Source: Pseudomonas sp.
Lineage (GTDB): Bacteria; Pseudomonadota; Gammaproteobacteria; Pseudomonadales; Pseudomonadaceae
Reading direction: 5' to 3'
Assembly (NCBI GenBank): GCA_016763285.1
Contig: JAESUC010000139.1
Coordinates: 1-44,712 of the forward strand
DNA: 44,712 nt
Shown: one piece after another, positions 1 through 9,421 of the stretch
How positions within the stretch are numbered: position 1 is the stretch's first letter
How the letters are laid out: every line of letters begins with the position of its first letter
Position numbers and translations under genes: made by a program
Notes under the pieces: model-generated
Database searches by the model: none
Told to the model about the DNA's origin: nothing
The model's input: the letters and a program-made list of their open reading frames with translations, nothing else

Positions 1-248
<248 letters not shown>

Positions 249-329
249 TTACAAGTTTGAACAGGGTATGATTGTCAGAATATGAGCACATCCCGCGCTG
301 GAAAACTGACAGGCGGCGACGCTGAAAGC

Positions 330-356
330 TTGCCACAGGGCACTTTCAGTTATAAT
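330..356 (+). promoter_or_regulatory. Candidate sigma-70 promoter for the M23 peptidase gene
   Basis: A perfect -10 hexamer TATAAT lies at 351–356, with TTGCCA at 330–335 as a plausible -35. The spacer is 15 bp, shorter than the optimal 17, so this is a candidate only. It sits 46 bp upstream of the ATG at 403 in the 220-bp gap between tyrS and the peptidase gene. The rest of that gap shows no other clear signal. Confidence 0.4.
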
Positions 357-402
357 TTAGCAAGTTATTACACTTTACATAGAATCTACGACAAGAGCGC
401 TT

Positions 403-1857
403 ATGGCTTTCCACAAGACAAAACCGCCGCTATACCCGAAAAGCCACCTCGTGGCTGCCAGTGGTATAGCCGCAGCGCTGAGCATCTTTCTGCTCGTTAT
501 TCCCACCACCGATGTCGAGGCCCGCAAGACGTTCGTTCCCCTGGACCTGGAAACAGGCCACACGGGCGAGCCGAGCCGCCTTGTACACAGTTCTCCGGAA
601 TTGGATGCCCTGGTCAAGGAAACGGTCACATTGCCTGCCCCCTTGCCGACGAACGGTAGCACGCAGGGCACGGCCGCACCGGAGGCCTCGCAACCTGCCG
701 CCACAGAACAGCCTGTGCTGGTCTCCACCGAGACACCCACGCCGCTGAAACCTGCTGAATGGCTTACGGTCACCGTGGCCAGCGGTGACACGCTCTCGGT
801 CCTTTTCAATCAGGTAGGATTGGGCGCAAGCACACTGCATTCGGTGATCAACAGCAGCAAGGAAGCCAAGCGCTTTACCCGCCTCAAGGTCGGCCAGGAA
901 CTGGAATTCAAACTTTCCGGCGCAGGTGAGCTGTTGACCCTTCGCTCGAAGATGAGCGATCTGGAGACACTGCAGATTGATCGCACCGATAACGGCTATG
1001 CATTCAGCAAGAGCCTTATTGAGCCGGAAGTACGCACCCGGTTTGCCAAGGGAAATATCACCAGCTCTCTGTTCCTGGCCGCCCAGGAAGCCGGCATGAG
1101 CCACAACCTGACCATGGAGATGGCCAACATCTTCGGCTACGACGTGGATTTCGCCCGGGATATTCGCAAGAACGACAGCTTTGAGGTCATGTTCGAGGAG
1201 CTGCATGTCGGCGACAAGCGCATCGGCACCAAGAATATCCTTGCCGCACGCTTCACCAACAAGGGCAAAACCTTCACTGCGGTACGCTATACCGACAAGA
1301 GCGGTTACAGCAGCTACTACCGCGCCGACGGCACCAGCCTGCGCAAGGCCTTTATCCGCACGCCGGTCGAGTTTGCCCGGATCAGCTCGCGCTTCAATCC
1401 CAACCGTCGACACCCGGTTCTGAACAAGATCCGCGCGCACAACGGTGTGGATTATGCGGCTGCGACTGGTACCCCCATAAAGGCAACCGGCGATGGCCGC
1501 ATCGTGCATTTCGGCCGCAAAGGCGGTTATGGCAACGCCATCGTAGTGCAGCATGGCCAGAAATATAAAACGCTGTACGCGCACATGAGCCGCTTCGCCA
1601 ATGGCCTGCGGGTCGGCAGTAACGTCAGCCAGGGCCAGGTCATCGGCTATGTCGGCATGACCGGCCTGGCTACCGGACCACACCTGCATTATGAATTTCA
1701 GGTCAATGGCCGCCACGTGGATCCGCTGGGCGTCGAACTGCCGGTATCCGACCCGGTACCCAAGGCAGAACGTACCGCGTTCATGGCAATCAGCAACAAG
1801 ATGATGGCCAGCCTGGACCAGCAAAGCGCCAGCCAACTGGCATTGCTGGAACCCTGA
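403..1857 (+). CDS. M23 family murein metallopeptidase (MepM/OapA-like)
   Basis: A 484-residue periplasmic zinc peptidase expected to cut peptidoglycan cross-bridges. Residues 1–40 form a signal anchor (hydrophobic stretch about 18–34). A Pro/Thr-rich linker follows. Residues 120–171 form a LysM/OapA-type domain (WLTVTVASGDTLSVLF). The C-terminal M23 domain spans about 320–445 with zinc ligands H346 and D350 (HNGVD), then H394 (YAHMS) and the HLH at 427–429. All ligands are intact, so the enzyme should be active. The stop codon overlaps the anmK start by one base, so the two are cotranscribed. This pairs wall cleavage with recycling of anhydro-muropeptide products. The P. aeruginosa counterpart is PA0667 (recalled). 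Confidence 0.92.
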   Translation: MAFHKTKPPLYPKSHLVAASGIAAALSIFLLVIPTTDVEARKTFVPLDLETGHTGEPSRLVHSSPELDALVKETVTLPAPLPTNGSTQGTAAPEASQPAATEQPVLVSTETPTPLKPAEWLTVTVASGDTLSVLFNQVGLGASTLHSVINSSKEAKRFTRLKVGQELEFKLSGAGELLTLRSKMSDLETLQIDRTDNGYAFSKSLIEPEVRTRFAKGNITSSLFLAAQEAGMSHNLTMEMANIFGYDVDFARDIRKNDSFEVMFEELHVGDKRIGTKNILAARFTNKGKTFTAVRYTDKSGYSSYYRADGTSLRKAFIRTPVEFARISSRFNPNRRHPVLNKIRAHNGVDYAAATGTPIKATGDGRIVHFGRKGGYGNAIVVQHGQKYKTLYAHMSRFANGLRVGSNVSQGQVIGYVGMTGLATGPHLHYEFQVNGRHVDPLGVELPVSDPVPKAERTAFMAISNKMMASLDQQSASQLALLEP

Positions 1858-2960
1858 TGACCCAGCTCTATGTCGGTATCATGTCGGGTACGAGCCTGGA
1901 TGGTATCGACATAGCTCTGGTTGAACTCTCCTCTCCCCGCCAGGCCAGGCTGATCGACGCCTGCTGCATTCCTTTTCCTCCCGCTGTTTACCAGCAACTG
2001 CTCGATCTATGCTCGCCCGGTGCGGACGAAATCCGTCGCGCCGGACTGGCTGGACAGAACTGGGCGCGGCTGGCTGCCGAGGGCGTCTCGCGAATACTCG
2101 AGCGCAACGGCCTGAGCCCGGATCAGGTGGTGGCCATTGGCAGTCACGGACAGACAGTCCGCCATCACCCCGAATCAGGTTTCAGTACCCAGATCGGCGC
2201 ACCGGCTCTGCTGACAGAACTTACCGGCATCAGCGTAGTGTCCGATTTCCGCAGCCGCGATGTCGCCGCAGGGGGCGAAGGGGCACCGCTGGTGCCCGCA
2301 TTCCATGACTGGCTATTGCGATCGCCGGACCAGGCCAGAACCCTGGTCAATGTCGGCGGTTTCGCCAATCTGACCGTCCTCGAGCCTGACCAGCCCATTG
2401 CCGGATTCGATAGCGGCCCTGGCAACGTGCTACTGGATCACTGGACGCAGCTACACCAATCCAGACCCTATGATGAGGGCGGTGACTGGGCACGCAGCGG
2501 CACGGTGTGCCCTGCCCTGCTGGAGGCCATGCTGGACGATCCCTACTTCCAGCGCCGCGGGCCCAAGAGCACCGGGCGCGAGTACTTTCACCCCGCCTGG
2601 CTGGAGCAGAAGCTGGCACTCCTTCCCGGCCGTCCGGCCGCCGAAGACGTGCAAGCCACCCTGACGGAGCTGACCGCACGCAGCATCACCATGGCCGTGC
2701 AGCACAGCGCCAGCACGACGGAACAGGTCTATGTATGCGGGGGTGGAGCACGCAACCGGCTGCTGCTGGAACGCTTGCAGGCGCTGCTGGATCCGCTGCC
2801 GGTCGCCACGACCTCGGCACTCGGCGTGGATCCGGACTGGATGGAGGCTATTGCGTTTGCCTGGCTGGCCTGGCGCTGCCTGGAGCGGCAACCCGGCAAT
2901 CAGCCGGACGTGACAGGCGCCAGCGGCCCGAGAATACTCGGGGCTCACTATCCCGTCTGA
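1857..2960 (+). CDS. anmK: Anhydro-N-acetylmuramic acid kinase
   Basis: A 367-residue cytoplasmic kinase that opens and phosphorylates 1,6-anhydro-MurNAc to MurNAc-6-phosphate in peptidoglycan recycling. Family marks are the ATP-binding MSGTSLDGID at residues 9–18, GSHGQTVRHHP at 95–105, GGFANLT at 167–173, the catalytic region DSGPGNVLLDHW starting at D185, and a C-terminal GGGARN nucleotide motif. Length matches the family. Its ATG overlaps the stop of the M23 peptidase gene (TGATG), implying translational coupling between the hydrolase that releases wall fragments and the kinase that reuses them. Confidence 0.97.
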   Translation: MTQLYVGIMSGTSLDGIDIALVELSSPRQARLIDACCIPFPPAVYQQLLDLCSPGADEIRRAGLAGQNWARLAAEGVSRILERNGLSPDQVVAIGSHGQTVRHHPESGFSTQIGAPALLTELTGISVVSDFRSRDVAAGGEGAPLVPAFHDWLLRSPDQARTLVNVGGFANLTVLEPDQPIAGFDSGPGNVLLDHWTQLHQSRPYDEGGDWARSGTVCPALLEAMLDDPYFQRRGPKSTGREYFHPAWLEQKLALLPGRPAAEDVQATLTELTARSITMAVQHSASTTEQVYVCGGGARNRLLLERLQALLDPLPVATTSALGVDPDWMEAIAFAWLAWRCLERQPGNQPDVTGASGPRILGAHYPV

Positions 2961-2978
2961 CAGGGAAAGTGGCGCGTT

Positions 2979-3332
2979 TTAAATCGAGAAGGAAGAACCG
3001 CAGCCGCAGGTGGTTGCCGCATTCGGGTTGTTGATGACGAACCGGGAGCCTTCGAGCCCTTCCTGGTAGTCCACCTCCGAGCCGACCAGATACTGGAAGC
3101 TCATCGGATCCACCACCAGCTTGACCCCCTCTCGTTCGACCACGGTGTCATCTTCGGCCAGTTCGTCGTCGAAAGTAAAACCGTACTGGAAACCGGAGCA
3201 ACCGCCACCGGTGACAAATACGCGCAGACTCAGGCGGTCATTGCCCTCTTCGTCAATCAAGGCCTTGACCTTGGAAACGGCAGTATCACTAAACAACAGG
3301 GGGGAAGGGGTAAAAACCTCAGCGGTCGACAT
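2979..3332 (-). CDS. erpA: Iron-sulfur cluster insertion protein ErpA
   Basis: A 117-residue A-type Fe-S carrier that delivers clusters to apoproteins, including isoprenoid enzymes of the IspG/IspH type. The three invariant cysteines are present: C45 in GGGCSG, and C109 and C111 in TCGCGSSF at the C terminus. The start at 3332 is chosen over an in-frame ATG 24 bases upstream because GGAGG lies 4 bases before it and ErpA proteins begin at this point. It is convergent with anmK, 18 bases apart, with no evident terminator in that short gap. Confidence 0.97.
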   Translation of the reverse strand: MSTAEVFTPSPLLFSDTAVSKVKALIDEEGNDRLSLRVFVTGGGCSGFQYGFTFDDELAEDDTVVEREGVKLVVDPMSFQYLVGSEVDYQEGLEGSRFVINNPNAATTCGCGSSFSI

Positions 3333-3402
3333 ATAACCTCCAGCGACAGGCGCCACAGCACAACAGGCTGCACATTATCCTTTTCCCGACTCTTTTGGTC
3401 AA

Positions 3403-3825
3403 CTATTCATCCAGCGTGGTACGTCCGGAGATCTGCGCAATCGGCGTCACGGTGGCCGTTTCATTCAAATGATTGAGGGTACCGCTGATCTGGGCTCCCA
3501 TGATCATCTCGATAAAACGGTAGTACAGATTGCCGGTGATGCGCGCCTTGGCATCGAGCTCAAGGTGCTCGTTGGCGTGGACGTCGCCTTTCACTTCGCC
3601 ATTGATCAGCACGTTGGGTGCGGTGATCATGCCTTCCACCCGGCCGTGTTCGCTGATCCGTACCACGCCCTGTTCCGCATCAATGTTGCCAACGATCCGG
3701 CCGTCCACCTGCAGCACGCCGGAAAAGCTGACGTCGCCTCTGATCTCGGCATCCTGGGCAATGATGGTGGTCTTGCCACCGAACTTGCCTATGTCCATTT
3801 TCTTGTGCTTGTCTGCTCCCCACAT
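3403..3825 (-). CDS. Bactofilin family protein
   Basis: A 140-residue bactofilin, a polymerising right-handed beta-helix cytoskeletal protein. The core from about residue 18 to 125 is a run of short beta repeats of the DAEIRGDV / VLQVDGRIVGNI / VRISEHGRVEGMI / VLINGEVKGDV / LELDAKARITGNL type. The tails are short and polar. The open frame extends upstream to 3945, but the start at 3825 is preferred because it forms a TGATG overlap with the upstream gene, which shows translational coupling. It sits at the end of an argC – coiled-coil – bactofilin operon. Its role is probably in envelope shape or localisation; no substrate can be inferred. Confidence 0.9.
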   Translation of the reverse strand: MWGADKHKKMDIGKFGGKTTIIAQDAEIRGDVSFSGVLQVDGRIVGNIDAEQGVVRISEHGRVEGMITAPNVLINGEVKGDVHANEHLELDAKARITGNLYYRFIEMIMGAQISGTLNHLNETATVTPIAQISGRTTLDE

Positions 3826-4589
3826 CAGGGTGTCGCTCCTGTGGCTGTCCATTCGAATGATCGCTCGACTACGGCCGAGCCGTCCTGTAGCGCCTGAAGA
3901 TCGACCCGCAGAGGCTCGAATCCCTCCGGCAGGCGCAGCTCCCACTCCGCGTCCGAGGCGGGCACCACCTGGAAGTAGCGGAAGTCCAGCGCAATTCCGT
4001 CGGCATCGTCGGCCTCGGTGAGTTGCGCCAGAGGTAGCGTGGTCTTCTTGCCATCCTGCAGGCCATGTACCGACATACGCAACTGCGCCTGCACCGTGTC
4101 GGCTTCCTCCCCTACCCGGCTGACCATGATCTTGAACCGGTAACGGCCCGGCGCCTCGGTGGGCAGCAGCTCGAACGCCTGGATGCGAATACCGGGCGAG
4201 GTGGCGCTGGGCACCAATGCACCCTGGTACTGGGCCAGATCCTGCTGCAGATGGAACAGCTGCTGCTCCAGCTCCTGGACCATGCCCCGGTTTTCCGAAA
4301 CCGATTCGAGGGCCACCAGCAGATCCACTTCAAGCTCCTGCGCACGCTCCCGCGCCGCAGTGAGTTCGAACAGCAATTCTTCGCGCTGCTCGAGCAGCCG
4401 GTTACGCTCCAGCACCACGTCCGCCTGGGAGCGCAAGCCGGCCTGCCAGGCCTGCCATGCGCTCGCCGGGATTGCCAGTATCAGCAGCAGGACGCCGACC
4501 CATTTCAGCACACTGAACCACTTCGACGTGCGCGGCATCAGCACCACGCTGTGCTCACGCAGCGGCGTGCGCCGCTTCAAACCCCACAT
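3825..4589 (-). CDS. Membrane-anchored coiled-coil protein, DUF6776-like
   Basis: A 254-residue protein of unknown function. A basic N terminus is followed by one transmembrane helix (about residues 28–48) and a coiled coil (about 55–125) rich in Glu, Leu and Gln. The C-terminal part (about 125–250) is a beta-rich, presumably periplasmic domain. It resembles the DUF6776 family found beside bactofilin in pseudomonads (from memory). Its start overlaps the argC stop as TGATG, and its stop overlaps the bactofilin start in the same way. The coupling suggests it could anchor the bactofilin polymer to the inner membrane; this is inference. Confidence 0.8.
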   Translation of the reverse strand: MWGLKRRTPLREHSVVLMPRTSKWFSVLKWVGVLLLILAIPASAWQAWQAGLRSQADVVLERNRLLEQREELLFELTAARERAQELEVDLLVALESVSENRGMVQELEQQLFHLQQDLAQYQGALVPSATSPGIRIQAFELLPTEAPGRYRFKIMVSRVGEEADTVQAQLRMSVHGLQDGKKTTLPLAQLTEADDADGIALDFRYFQVVPASDAEWELRLPEGFEPLRVDLQALQDGSAVVERSFEWTATGATP

Positions 4590-5623
4590 CAGGGCATGAG
4601 CGCCGGATGGGACAACCCCATTGATTCATCGATACCCAGGGCGATGTTCATGTTCTGGACCGCCTGACCCGAGGCGCCCTTGACCAGGTTGTCTATCACC
4701 GAGAGAACCACAACCTGATCGCCGCCCTGGGGCCGATGGACGGCCAGACGGCAGACGTTTGCGCCACGCACGCTGCGGGTTTCCGGATGGCTGCCGGCAG
4801 GCATCACATCGACAAAGGGCTCGCTGGCATAACGCTCTTCGAACAGCGCCTGCAGGTCGACCGAGTGATCTGCGACCGAGGCATGCAGGGTCGCGTGAAT
4901 ACCACGAATCATCGGCGTCAGATGGGGAACGAAGGTCAGTCCCACCGGCCCCTTGGCCGCACCCTGCAGACCCTGACGGATCTCGGGAAGGTGGCGATGC
5001 CCGGCCACACCATAGGCTTTCATGCTCTCGGTGGACTCACAGAACAGGGACCCGACGCTGGCGCCCCGCCCCGCGCCGCTGACCCCTGACTTGCAGTCAG
5101 CGATAATGCGCTCATTGTCGGCAAGGCCGGCTTCAATCAGGGGTAGCAGCCCGAGCTGAACAGCCGTCGGATAGCAGCCCGGCACCGCAATCAGTCGCGC
5201 CGTGCGGATGACTTCACGATTGACCTCAGGCAGTCCATACACGGCCTGCTCGAGCAGCTCCGGAGCGCCGTGGGGCTGGCCATACCATTGACTCCACTCG
5301 GCGGCATCACGCAGGCGGAAATCTGCAGACAGATCGATGATGCGGGTGCCAGTGGCCAGCAGCTCTGCGGCCATGGCGTGGGCGACTCCGTGGGGTGTGG
5401 CAAAGAAGACGACGTCGCAAGCGCCCAGGGCTGCCGTATCCGGAACGCTGAAGCAAAGCTGGTCATAGTGTCCACGCAGGTTCGGATACATATCCACGAC
5501 GCGGATACCGTTTTCAGATCGGGAAGTGATCACCTCGACAAGGGCCTGGGGATGCTGGGCGAGGAGTCTGAGCAGCTCCACCCCGGTGTAGCCGGTTCCA
5601 CCTACTATGCCGATCTTGATCAT
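4589..5623 (-). CDS. argC: N-acetyl-gamma-glutamyl-phosphate reductase
   Basis: A 344-residue NADPH-dependent enzyme, third step of arginine biosynthesis, reducing N-acetylglutamyl-5-phosphate to the semialdehyde. The dinucleotide-binding motif [10 protein letters not shown] is at residues 5–14. The catalytic cysteine is C150 in [10 protein letters not shown] conserved HRHLPEI follows further on. The frame opens upstream to 5701, but 5623 is the start: MIKIGIVGG is the normal N terminus and AGGAAG precedes it. This is the long (non-fused) ArgC type. It leads an overlapping operon with two cytoskeletal-type genes that have no obvious link to arginine. Confidence 0.97.
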   Translation of the reverse strand: MIKIGIVGGTGYTGVELLRLLAQHPQALVEVITSRSENGIRVVDMYPNLRGHYDQLCFSVPDTAALGACDVVFFATPHGVAHAMAAELLATGTRIIDLSADFRLRDAAEWSQWYGQPHGAPELLEQAVYGLPEVNREVIRTARLIAVPGCYPTAVQLGLLPLIEAGLADNERIIADCKSGVSGAGRGASVGSLFCESTESMKAYGVAGHRHLPEIRQGLQGAAKGPVGLTFVPHLTPMIRGIHATLHASVADHSVDLQALFEERYASEPFVDVMPAGSHPETRSVRGANVCRLAVHRPQGGDQVVVLSVIDNLVKGASGQAVQNMNIALGIDESMGLSHPALMP

Positions 5624-5742
5624 CTTTACTTCCTGAATCGTTTTGAACATGACTGATAACCCCCTATCATAAAAGCGCTGACGCAAATTACCAGCACTCA
5701 CTGTCGCAAGACTGAGTCGATTTCAACCATGAGGACTGTAGT

Positions 5743-6165
5743 GTGTATCTGTGGATCAAGGCCTTTCACATCATTGCGGTCGTCACCTGGTTCGCCGGTC
5801 TCTTCTATCTGCCGCGCCTGTTCGTGTATCACGCACAAAGCGAGGACAGCATCAGCAACGAGCGGTTCAAGATCATGGAGCGCAAGCTCTATCGGGGGAT
5901 CATGCTGCCCTCCATGGTGCTGGTGATCGGTCTGGGCATCTGGATGCTGATGCTGATGCCCGCCTGGCTGACCCAGGGCTGGATGCACGCCAAGCTGAGC
6001 CTGGTGGTCGCACTGGTGGTCTATCATTTCAGCTGTGCCGTGCTGCTGAAACAGTTCGCGGAGGACCGGAACACGCGCTCGCACGTGTTCTATCGCTGGT
6101 TCAACGAGGCGCCGGTGCTGGTGCTGGTAGGCGCCGTCATACTGGTCGTGGTGAAGCCGTTCTAA
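5743..6165 (+). CDS. hemJ: Protoporphyrinogen IX oxidase HemJ (GTG start)
   Basis: A 140-residue integral membrane protein of the HemJ/UPF0093 family, which oxidises protoporphyrinogen IX to protoporphyrin IX in haem synthesis. About four transmembrane helices are visible (approx. 5–28, 52–75, 80–105, 118–138). The conserved N-terminal KAFHIIAVVTWFAGLFYLPRL and the RKLYRGIMLP segment are present. The start is GTG at 5743, with GAGG about 8 bases upstream. Its 3' end overlaps the convergent AAA ATPase gene by 4 bp. Confidence 0.93.
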   Translation: MYLWIKAFHIIAVVTWFAGLFYLPRLFVYHAQSEDSISNERFKIMERKLYRGIMLPSMVLVIGLGIWMLMLMPAWLTQGWMHAKLSLVVALVVYHFSCAVLLKQFAEDRNTRSHVFYRWFNEAPVLVLVGAVILVVVKPF

Positions 6166-7640
6166 CCCGCCTGCACGGCCCGCTCCTGCCCCCATACGCG
6201 CAATGACTGCAAGCGTTCCGCCATGACCACCGAAAGCGGTGAGGTTTGCGCCATGGCCGCCAGCAGATGCGCATCGGTAACGCTCTGCTGCCGGGCCGAT
6301 GCCGCGTAGACGGCAGCCACCACAGCCTGCTCTATCTCCGCTCCGGAAAAGCCTTCACTGGCGAGCGCCAATGCCGGCAGATCGAAGCCGTCGACCTGCA
6401 GATCCCGTTTCTGCAGGTGAATCCGCAGAATGTCTTCACGTACCCCGGCGTCCGGCAGGTCGATGAAGAACATCTCGTCCAGACGGCCCTTGCGAATCAG
6501 CTCCGGTGGCAGCTGGCTGACATCATTGGCGGTGGCCACCAGAAAGACCCGACTCTGACGTTCCGACATCCAGGTCAGCAGGGTACCCAGCAAACGCCGC
6601 GAGACGCCCTGATCATGTCCATCTGGCGCGACACCTTTCTCGATTTCGTCGATCCACAGCACACAGGGCGCCATGCAATCGGCCATCTGCAGCGCCTCGC
6701 GCAAATTCTTCTCGGTCTCACCGATGTACTTGTTATAGAGCGCAGCAAAGTCCAGGCGCAGCAGCGGCAGACCCCAGACCCCGGCAACCGCCTTGGCTGC
6801 CAGACTCTTGCCGGCGCCCTGCACCCCGACCAGCATGACGCCCTTGGGTGCATCGGCAATGGTGCCGGCTGAGACGAAGGCCGCCTGGCGCTCCATCAGC
6901 CACCGCTTGAAGTGCTTCAGCCCGGCCACGTCGCCGAAATGCGCGGTGTTCTGCTCGAAGCTCAGAACGCCCTGCATGTCGAGCAGACGGAATTTCGCCT
7001 TGTTCAGCTCCGGCACATCCTCCTGGGTAATGGCACCGTCATCGGCGATCAGCTTGCGGGCCAGCCGCCGCGCCTCGGCGTGGGTGGTGCCACGCAGGTT
7101 CCGCACCACCTGCTCCAGGGTTCGGTTGTCGGTGCGCACCTTGAGCCCGCGGTTCTGCTCGGTCCAGAGGGCCGCCTCCTCGCGGATGATGGCCGACAGC
7201 TCCTCGTCGGATGGCATGCTCAGCTCCAGCCGTGCCGCAAGGCGACTGAGTTCCGGCGGCAGCTTGAGCTGATGGCTCACCAGCAGCACGGTCGGGGCCT
7301 GCTGATCGGTATCCATCGCCAGCAACTTGAGCAGACGCACGACCTTGGGGTTTTCCAGAAAGGGATGCAGATCGCAGAACACGTAGATCGACTGCTGCTG
7401 GTCCTTGCGCGCGCATTGCAGAGCCTTTTCCGGATCACAGGTATCGATCTCGTCGATCTCGGCGCCGAAGCCGAGGCGCTTCAGACCTTCAACATGATCC
7501 CAGGTGAACCAGGTACGCGCGCGCTTGACCGCCAGAGCCGCCATGGTTTCCAGCAGGCGCTGCTCTTCCCAGCTTTCGGTAATGATCAGTTTTACCCGGC
7601 TGTCGAGGAGCAGGCCCAGGTCGTGAATATCATTTTTCAC
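6162..7640 (-). CDS. Ycf46-like AAA ATPase (GTG start)
   Basis: A 492-residue AAA protein resembling plastid/cyanobacterial Ycf46. The N-terminal half (about 1–220) looks like a degenerate AAA-type module with no Walker motif. The C-terminal AAA domain has Walker A GVQGAGKS (272–279), typical of Ycf46, Walker [10 protein letters not shown] (326–334), sensor ATAN, and arginine-finger region RKGRLDEMF (383–391). The start is inferred as GTG at 7640 because AAAGGA lies 7 bases before it; the frame stays open to 8231 but that part is antisense to HIT and coq7. P. aeruginosa PA0657 is the likely counterpart (recalled). The cellular role is unknown; Ycf46 proteins have been linked to photosynthesis control in cyanobacteria, which cannot apply here. 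Confidence 0.85.
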   Translation of the reverse strand: MKNDIHDLGLLLDSRVKLIITESWEEQRLLETMAALAVKRARTWFTWDHVEGLKRLGFGAEIDEIDTCDPEKALQCARKDQQQSIYVFCDLHPFLENPKVVRLLKLLAMDTDQQAPTVLLVSHQLKLPPELSRLAARLELSMPSDEELSAIIREEAALWTEQNRGLKVRTDNRTLEQVVRNLRGTTHAEARRLARKLIADDGAITQEDVPELNKAKFRLLDMQGVLSFEQNTAHFGDVAGLKHFKRWLMERQAAFVSAGTIADAPKGVMLVGVQGAGKSLAAKAVAGVWGLPLLRLDFAALYNKYIGETEKNLREALQMADCMAPCVLWIDEIEKGVAPDGHDQGVSRRLLGTLLTWMSERQSRVFLVATANDVSQLPPELIRKGRLDEMFFIDLPDAGVREDILRIHLQKRDLQVDGFDLPALALASEGFSGAEIEQAVVAAVYAASARQQSVTDAHLLAAMAQTSPLSVVMAERLQSLRVWGQERAVQAG

Positions 7641-7733
7641 CGGCGAATCCTTTTGCAGCAGTTCGATGTGATGCCATTCTAGCCATAGATGGTTACACTG
7701 AAACCTATTAACAAGCCAGCGAAGGAGTAGCGC

Positions 7734-8072
7734 GTGGACTGTCTGTTCTGCAAGATCGTCGAGGGCAAGATCCCGGCGAATAAAATCTACGAAGATGAGC
7801 AGGTCATTGCCTTCAATGACATAAACCCCCAGGCCCCGGTCCATTTCCTGGTAATCCCGAAGCGGCATATCGCGTCCATCTGCGATATGACCGAAGACGA
7901 TCGGGCGCTGGTCGGTCACATGGTTTTCGTCGGGCAGAAAGTGGCGGCCGAGCAGGGTTGCGACAACGGCTTCCGTACCGTATTCAACTGCAACACGGAC
8001 GGGGGCCAGACGGTCTACCACATTCACCTGCACGTGCTGGGCAAGCGTCAGATGACCTGGCCACCGGGCTGA
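7734..8072 (+). CDS. HIT family nucleotide-binding protein (GTG start)
   Basis: A 112-residue histidine-triad hydrolase of the Hint/HinT branch, which hydrolyses phosphoramidates of AMP such as aminoacyl-adenylates. The HxHxHxx signature is HIHLHVLG near residue 100. An N-terminal CLFC (C3, C6) gives the zinc-type ending seen in many bacterial members. The start is GTG at 7734 with GAAGGAG 6 bases upstream. Length and residues are all normal, so an active housekeeping enzyme is expected. It is divergent from the AAA ATPase gene. Confidence 0.94.
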   Translation: MDCLFCKIVEGKIPANKIYEDEQVIAFNDINPQAPVHFLVIPKRHIASICDMTEDDRALVGHMVFVGQKVAAEQGCDNGFRTVFNCNTDGGQTVYHIHLHVLGKRQMTWPPG

Positions 8073-8128
8073 GCCGCAGCAGCAGGCAGCGCACAGCGCG
8101 TCCCGATCACTTGCACAGGAGCCACTCC

Positions 8129-8776
8129 ATGCACACCCCCCGCCGCTACAGCTTCGTCGATCGCCTACTGACCCAGGCCGACCAGTCACTGCGCACCCTG
8201 GTGCCCGGTGCCGCCCAGGCCAATCGTCCATCGCCCTCCCAGCACATGCCCAACGTGCCCATGGATGACCACGAGCGCCAGCATATAGCCGGCCTGATGC
8301 GCATCAACCACACCGGCGAAGTGTGCGCTCAGGCGCTCTATCAGGGCCAGGCGCTGACCGCACGCCTGCCCGATGTGAGAGCGAAGATGGAGCATGCCGC
8401 AGCGGAGGAGATCGACCATCTGGCCTGGTGCGAACAGCGGCTGCAGGAACTCAAGAGCCAACCGAGCGTATTCAATCCGCTGTTTTACGGGCTTTCATTC
8501 GGCATGGGCGCGGCTGCCGGACTGATCAGCGATCGCGTCAGCCTGGGCTTCGTGGCCGCCACCGAACAGCTGGTCGAGCGGCACCTGGATGATCACCTGG
8601 CCCAGTTGCCGGAGGAGGACATCAAGTCGCGGGCCATTCTGGAGCAGATGCGCATGGATGAAATCGAGCATGGCGCACAGGCACTGGAAGCGGGCGGGAT
8701 GGTCTTTCCCGAACCGGTGAAAAAGGCCATGACCCTGCTCTCGGGCGTCATGACGCGGGCTACCTACAAGATCTGA
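8129..8776 (+). CDS. coq7: 2-octaprenyl-3-methyl-6-methoxy-benzoquinol hydroxylase
   Basis: A 215-residue di-iron monooxygenase of the Coq7/UbiF-replacing type, acting in ubiquinone synthesis. The ferritin-like four-helix ligand set is visible: E64 (HTGEV), E94 and H97 (EEIDH), E146, E178 and H181 (DEIEH). A membrane-interacting hydrophobic segment lies at about 115–135. The start at 8129 is chosen over the longer frame from 7958 because AGGAG lies 7 bases before it and the longer form would overlap the HIT gene. In P. aeruginosa speD separates coq7 from the OsmC gene (recalled); here it is absent. Confidence 0.96.
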   Translation: MHTPRRYSFVDRLLTQADQSLRTLVPGAAQANRPSPSQHMPNVPMDDHERQHIAGLMRINHTGEVCAQALYQGQALTARLPDVRAKMEHAAAEEIDHLAWCEQRLQELKSQPSVFNPLFYGLSFGMGAAAGLISDRVSLGFVAATEQLVERHLDDHLAQLPEEDIKSRAILEQMRMDEIEHGAQALEAGGMVFPEPVKKAMTLLSGVMTRATYKI

Positions 8777-8779
8777 GAA

Positions 8780-8802
8780 CCAGGCGGAAGCGGCACGCCT
8801 GG
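8780..8802 (+). other. Short inverted repeat after coq7
   Basis: CCAGGCG (8780–8786) pairs with CGCCTGG (8796–8802) around a 9-base loop, directly after the coq7 stop. There is no T-run, so it is at best a Rho-assisted stop or 3'-end stabiliser. A second copy of the CGCCTGGTCGC segment follows immediately as a direct repeat. Confidence 0.35.
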
Positions 8803-8832
8803 TCGCAGGACGCCTGGTCGCGGGCTGGCAGG

Positions 8833-9255
8833 TCAGTCTATTTCGACGATCTCGTAGCCGTGGGTAATGTCCACGCCGGCTCGGCCGAGCATGATTGATG
8901 CCGAGCAGTATTTCTCCGCCGACAACTCCACCGCGCGCTTGACCTGTGCTTCCTTCAGTTGCTTGCCCGTTACCACGAACTGGATGTGAATACGGGTGAA
9001 GACCTTGGGCTCGGTATCGGCCCGTTCGGCATCGAGTGACACCTGCACATCACGGATATCCTGCCTGGATTTTTTCAGGATGCTGACCACGTCATAGCTG
9101 GCGCAGCCACCGAGACCAATGAGCACCGTTTCCATCGGGCGTACGCCCATGTTGCGTCCGCCCGCATCCGGTGGTCCATCCATCACCAGCGTATGGCCGC
9201 TGCCCGATTCGCCGAGGAACATGGCGCCGTCCACCCACTTGATCTGTGCTTTCAT
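8833..9255 (-). CDS. OsmC family redox protein
   Basis: A 140-residue OsmC/YhfA-type protein, expected to be a thiol-dependent hydroperoxide reductase or a relative of one. The two family cysteines are C51 (LGGCASYD) and C117 (EKYCSAS), and the VLIGLGG motif precedes the first. GGAG lies before the ATG at 9255. It is convergent with coq7 and divergent from vfr, the order seen in P. aeruginosa next to vfr (recalled). The real substrate is uncertain. Confidence 0.92.
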   Translation of the reverse strand: MKAQIKWVDGAMFLGESGSGHTLVMDGPPDAGGRNMGVRPMETVLIGLGGCASYDVVSILKKSRQDIRDVQVSLDAERADTEPKVFTRIHIQFVVTGKQLKEAQVKRAVELSAEKYCSASIMLGRAGVDITHGYEIVEID

Positions 9256-9421
9256 CTGTTTCTCCGCAGGACATTCTCAGGCCGTGCAGAATACCACAGC
9301 CGCCTCTGGCCGAGCCTCGTACTGGCCATGATTGTAAAAAGTGGACATAATCGGCTTTGGTCTCGCTTTGAGGCTCCCACATATGCCCCGGCATCACTGA
9401 TTTGCTCGACAGGATACCTAC

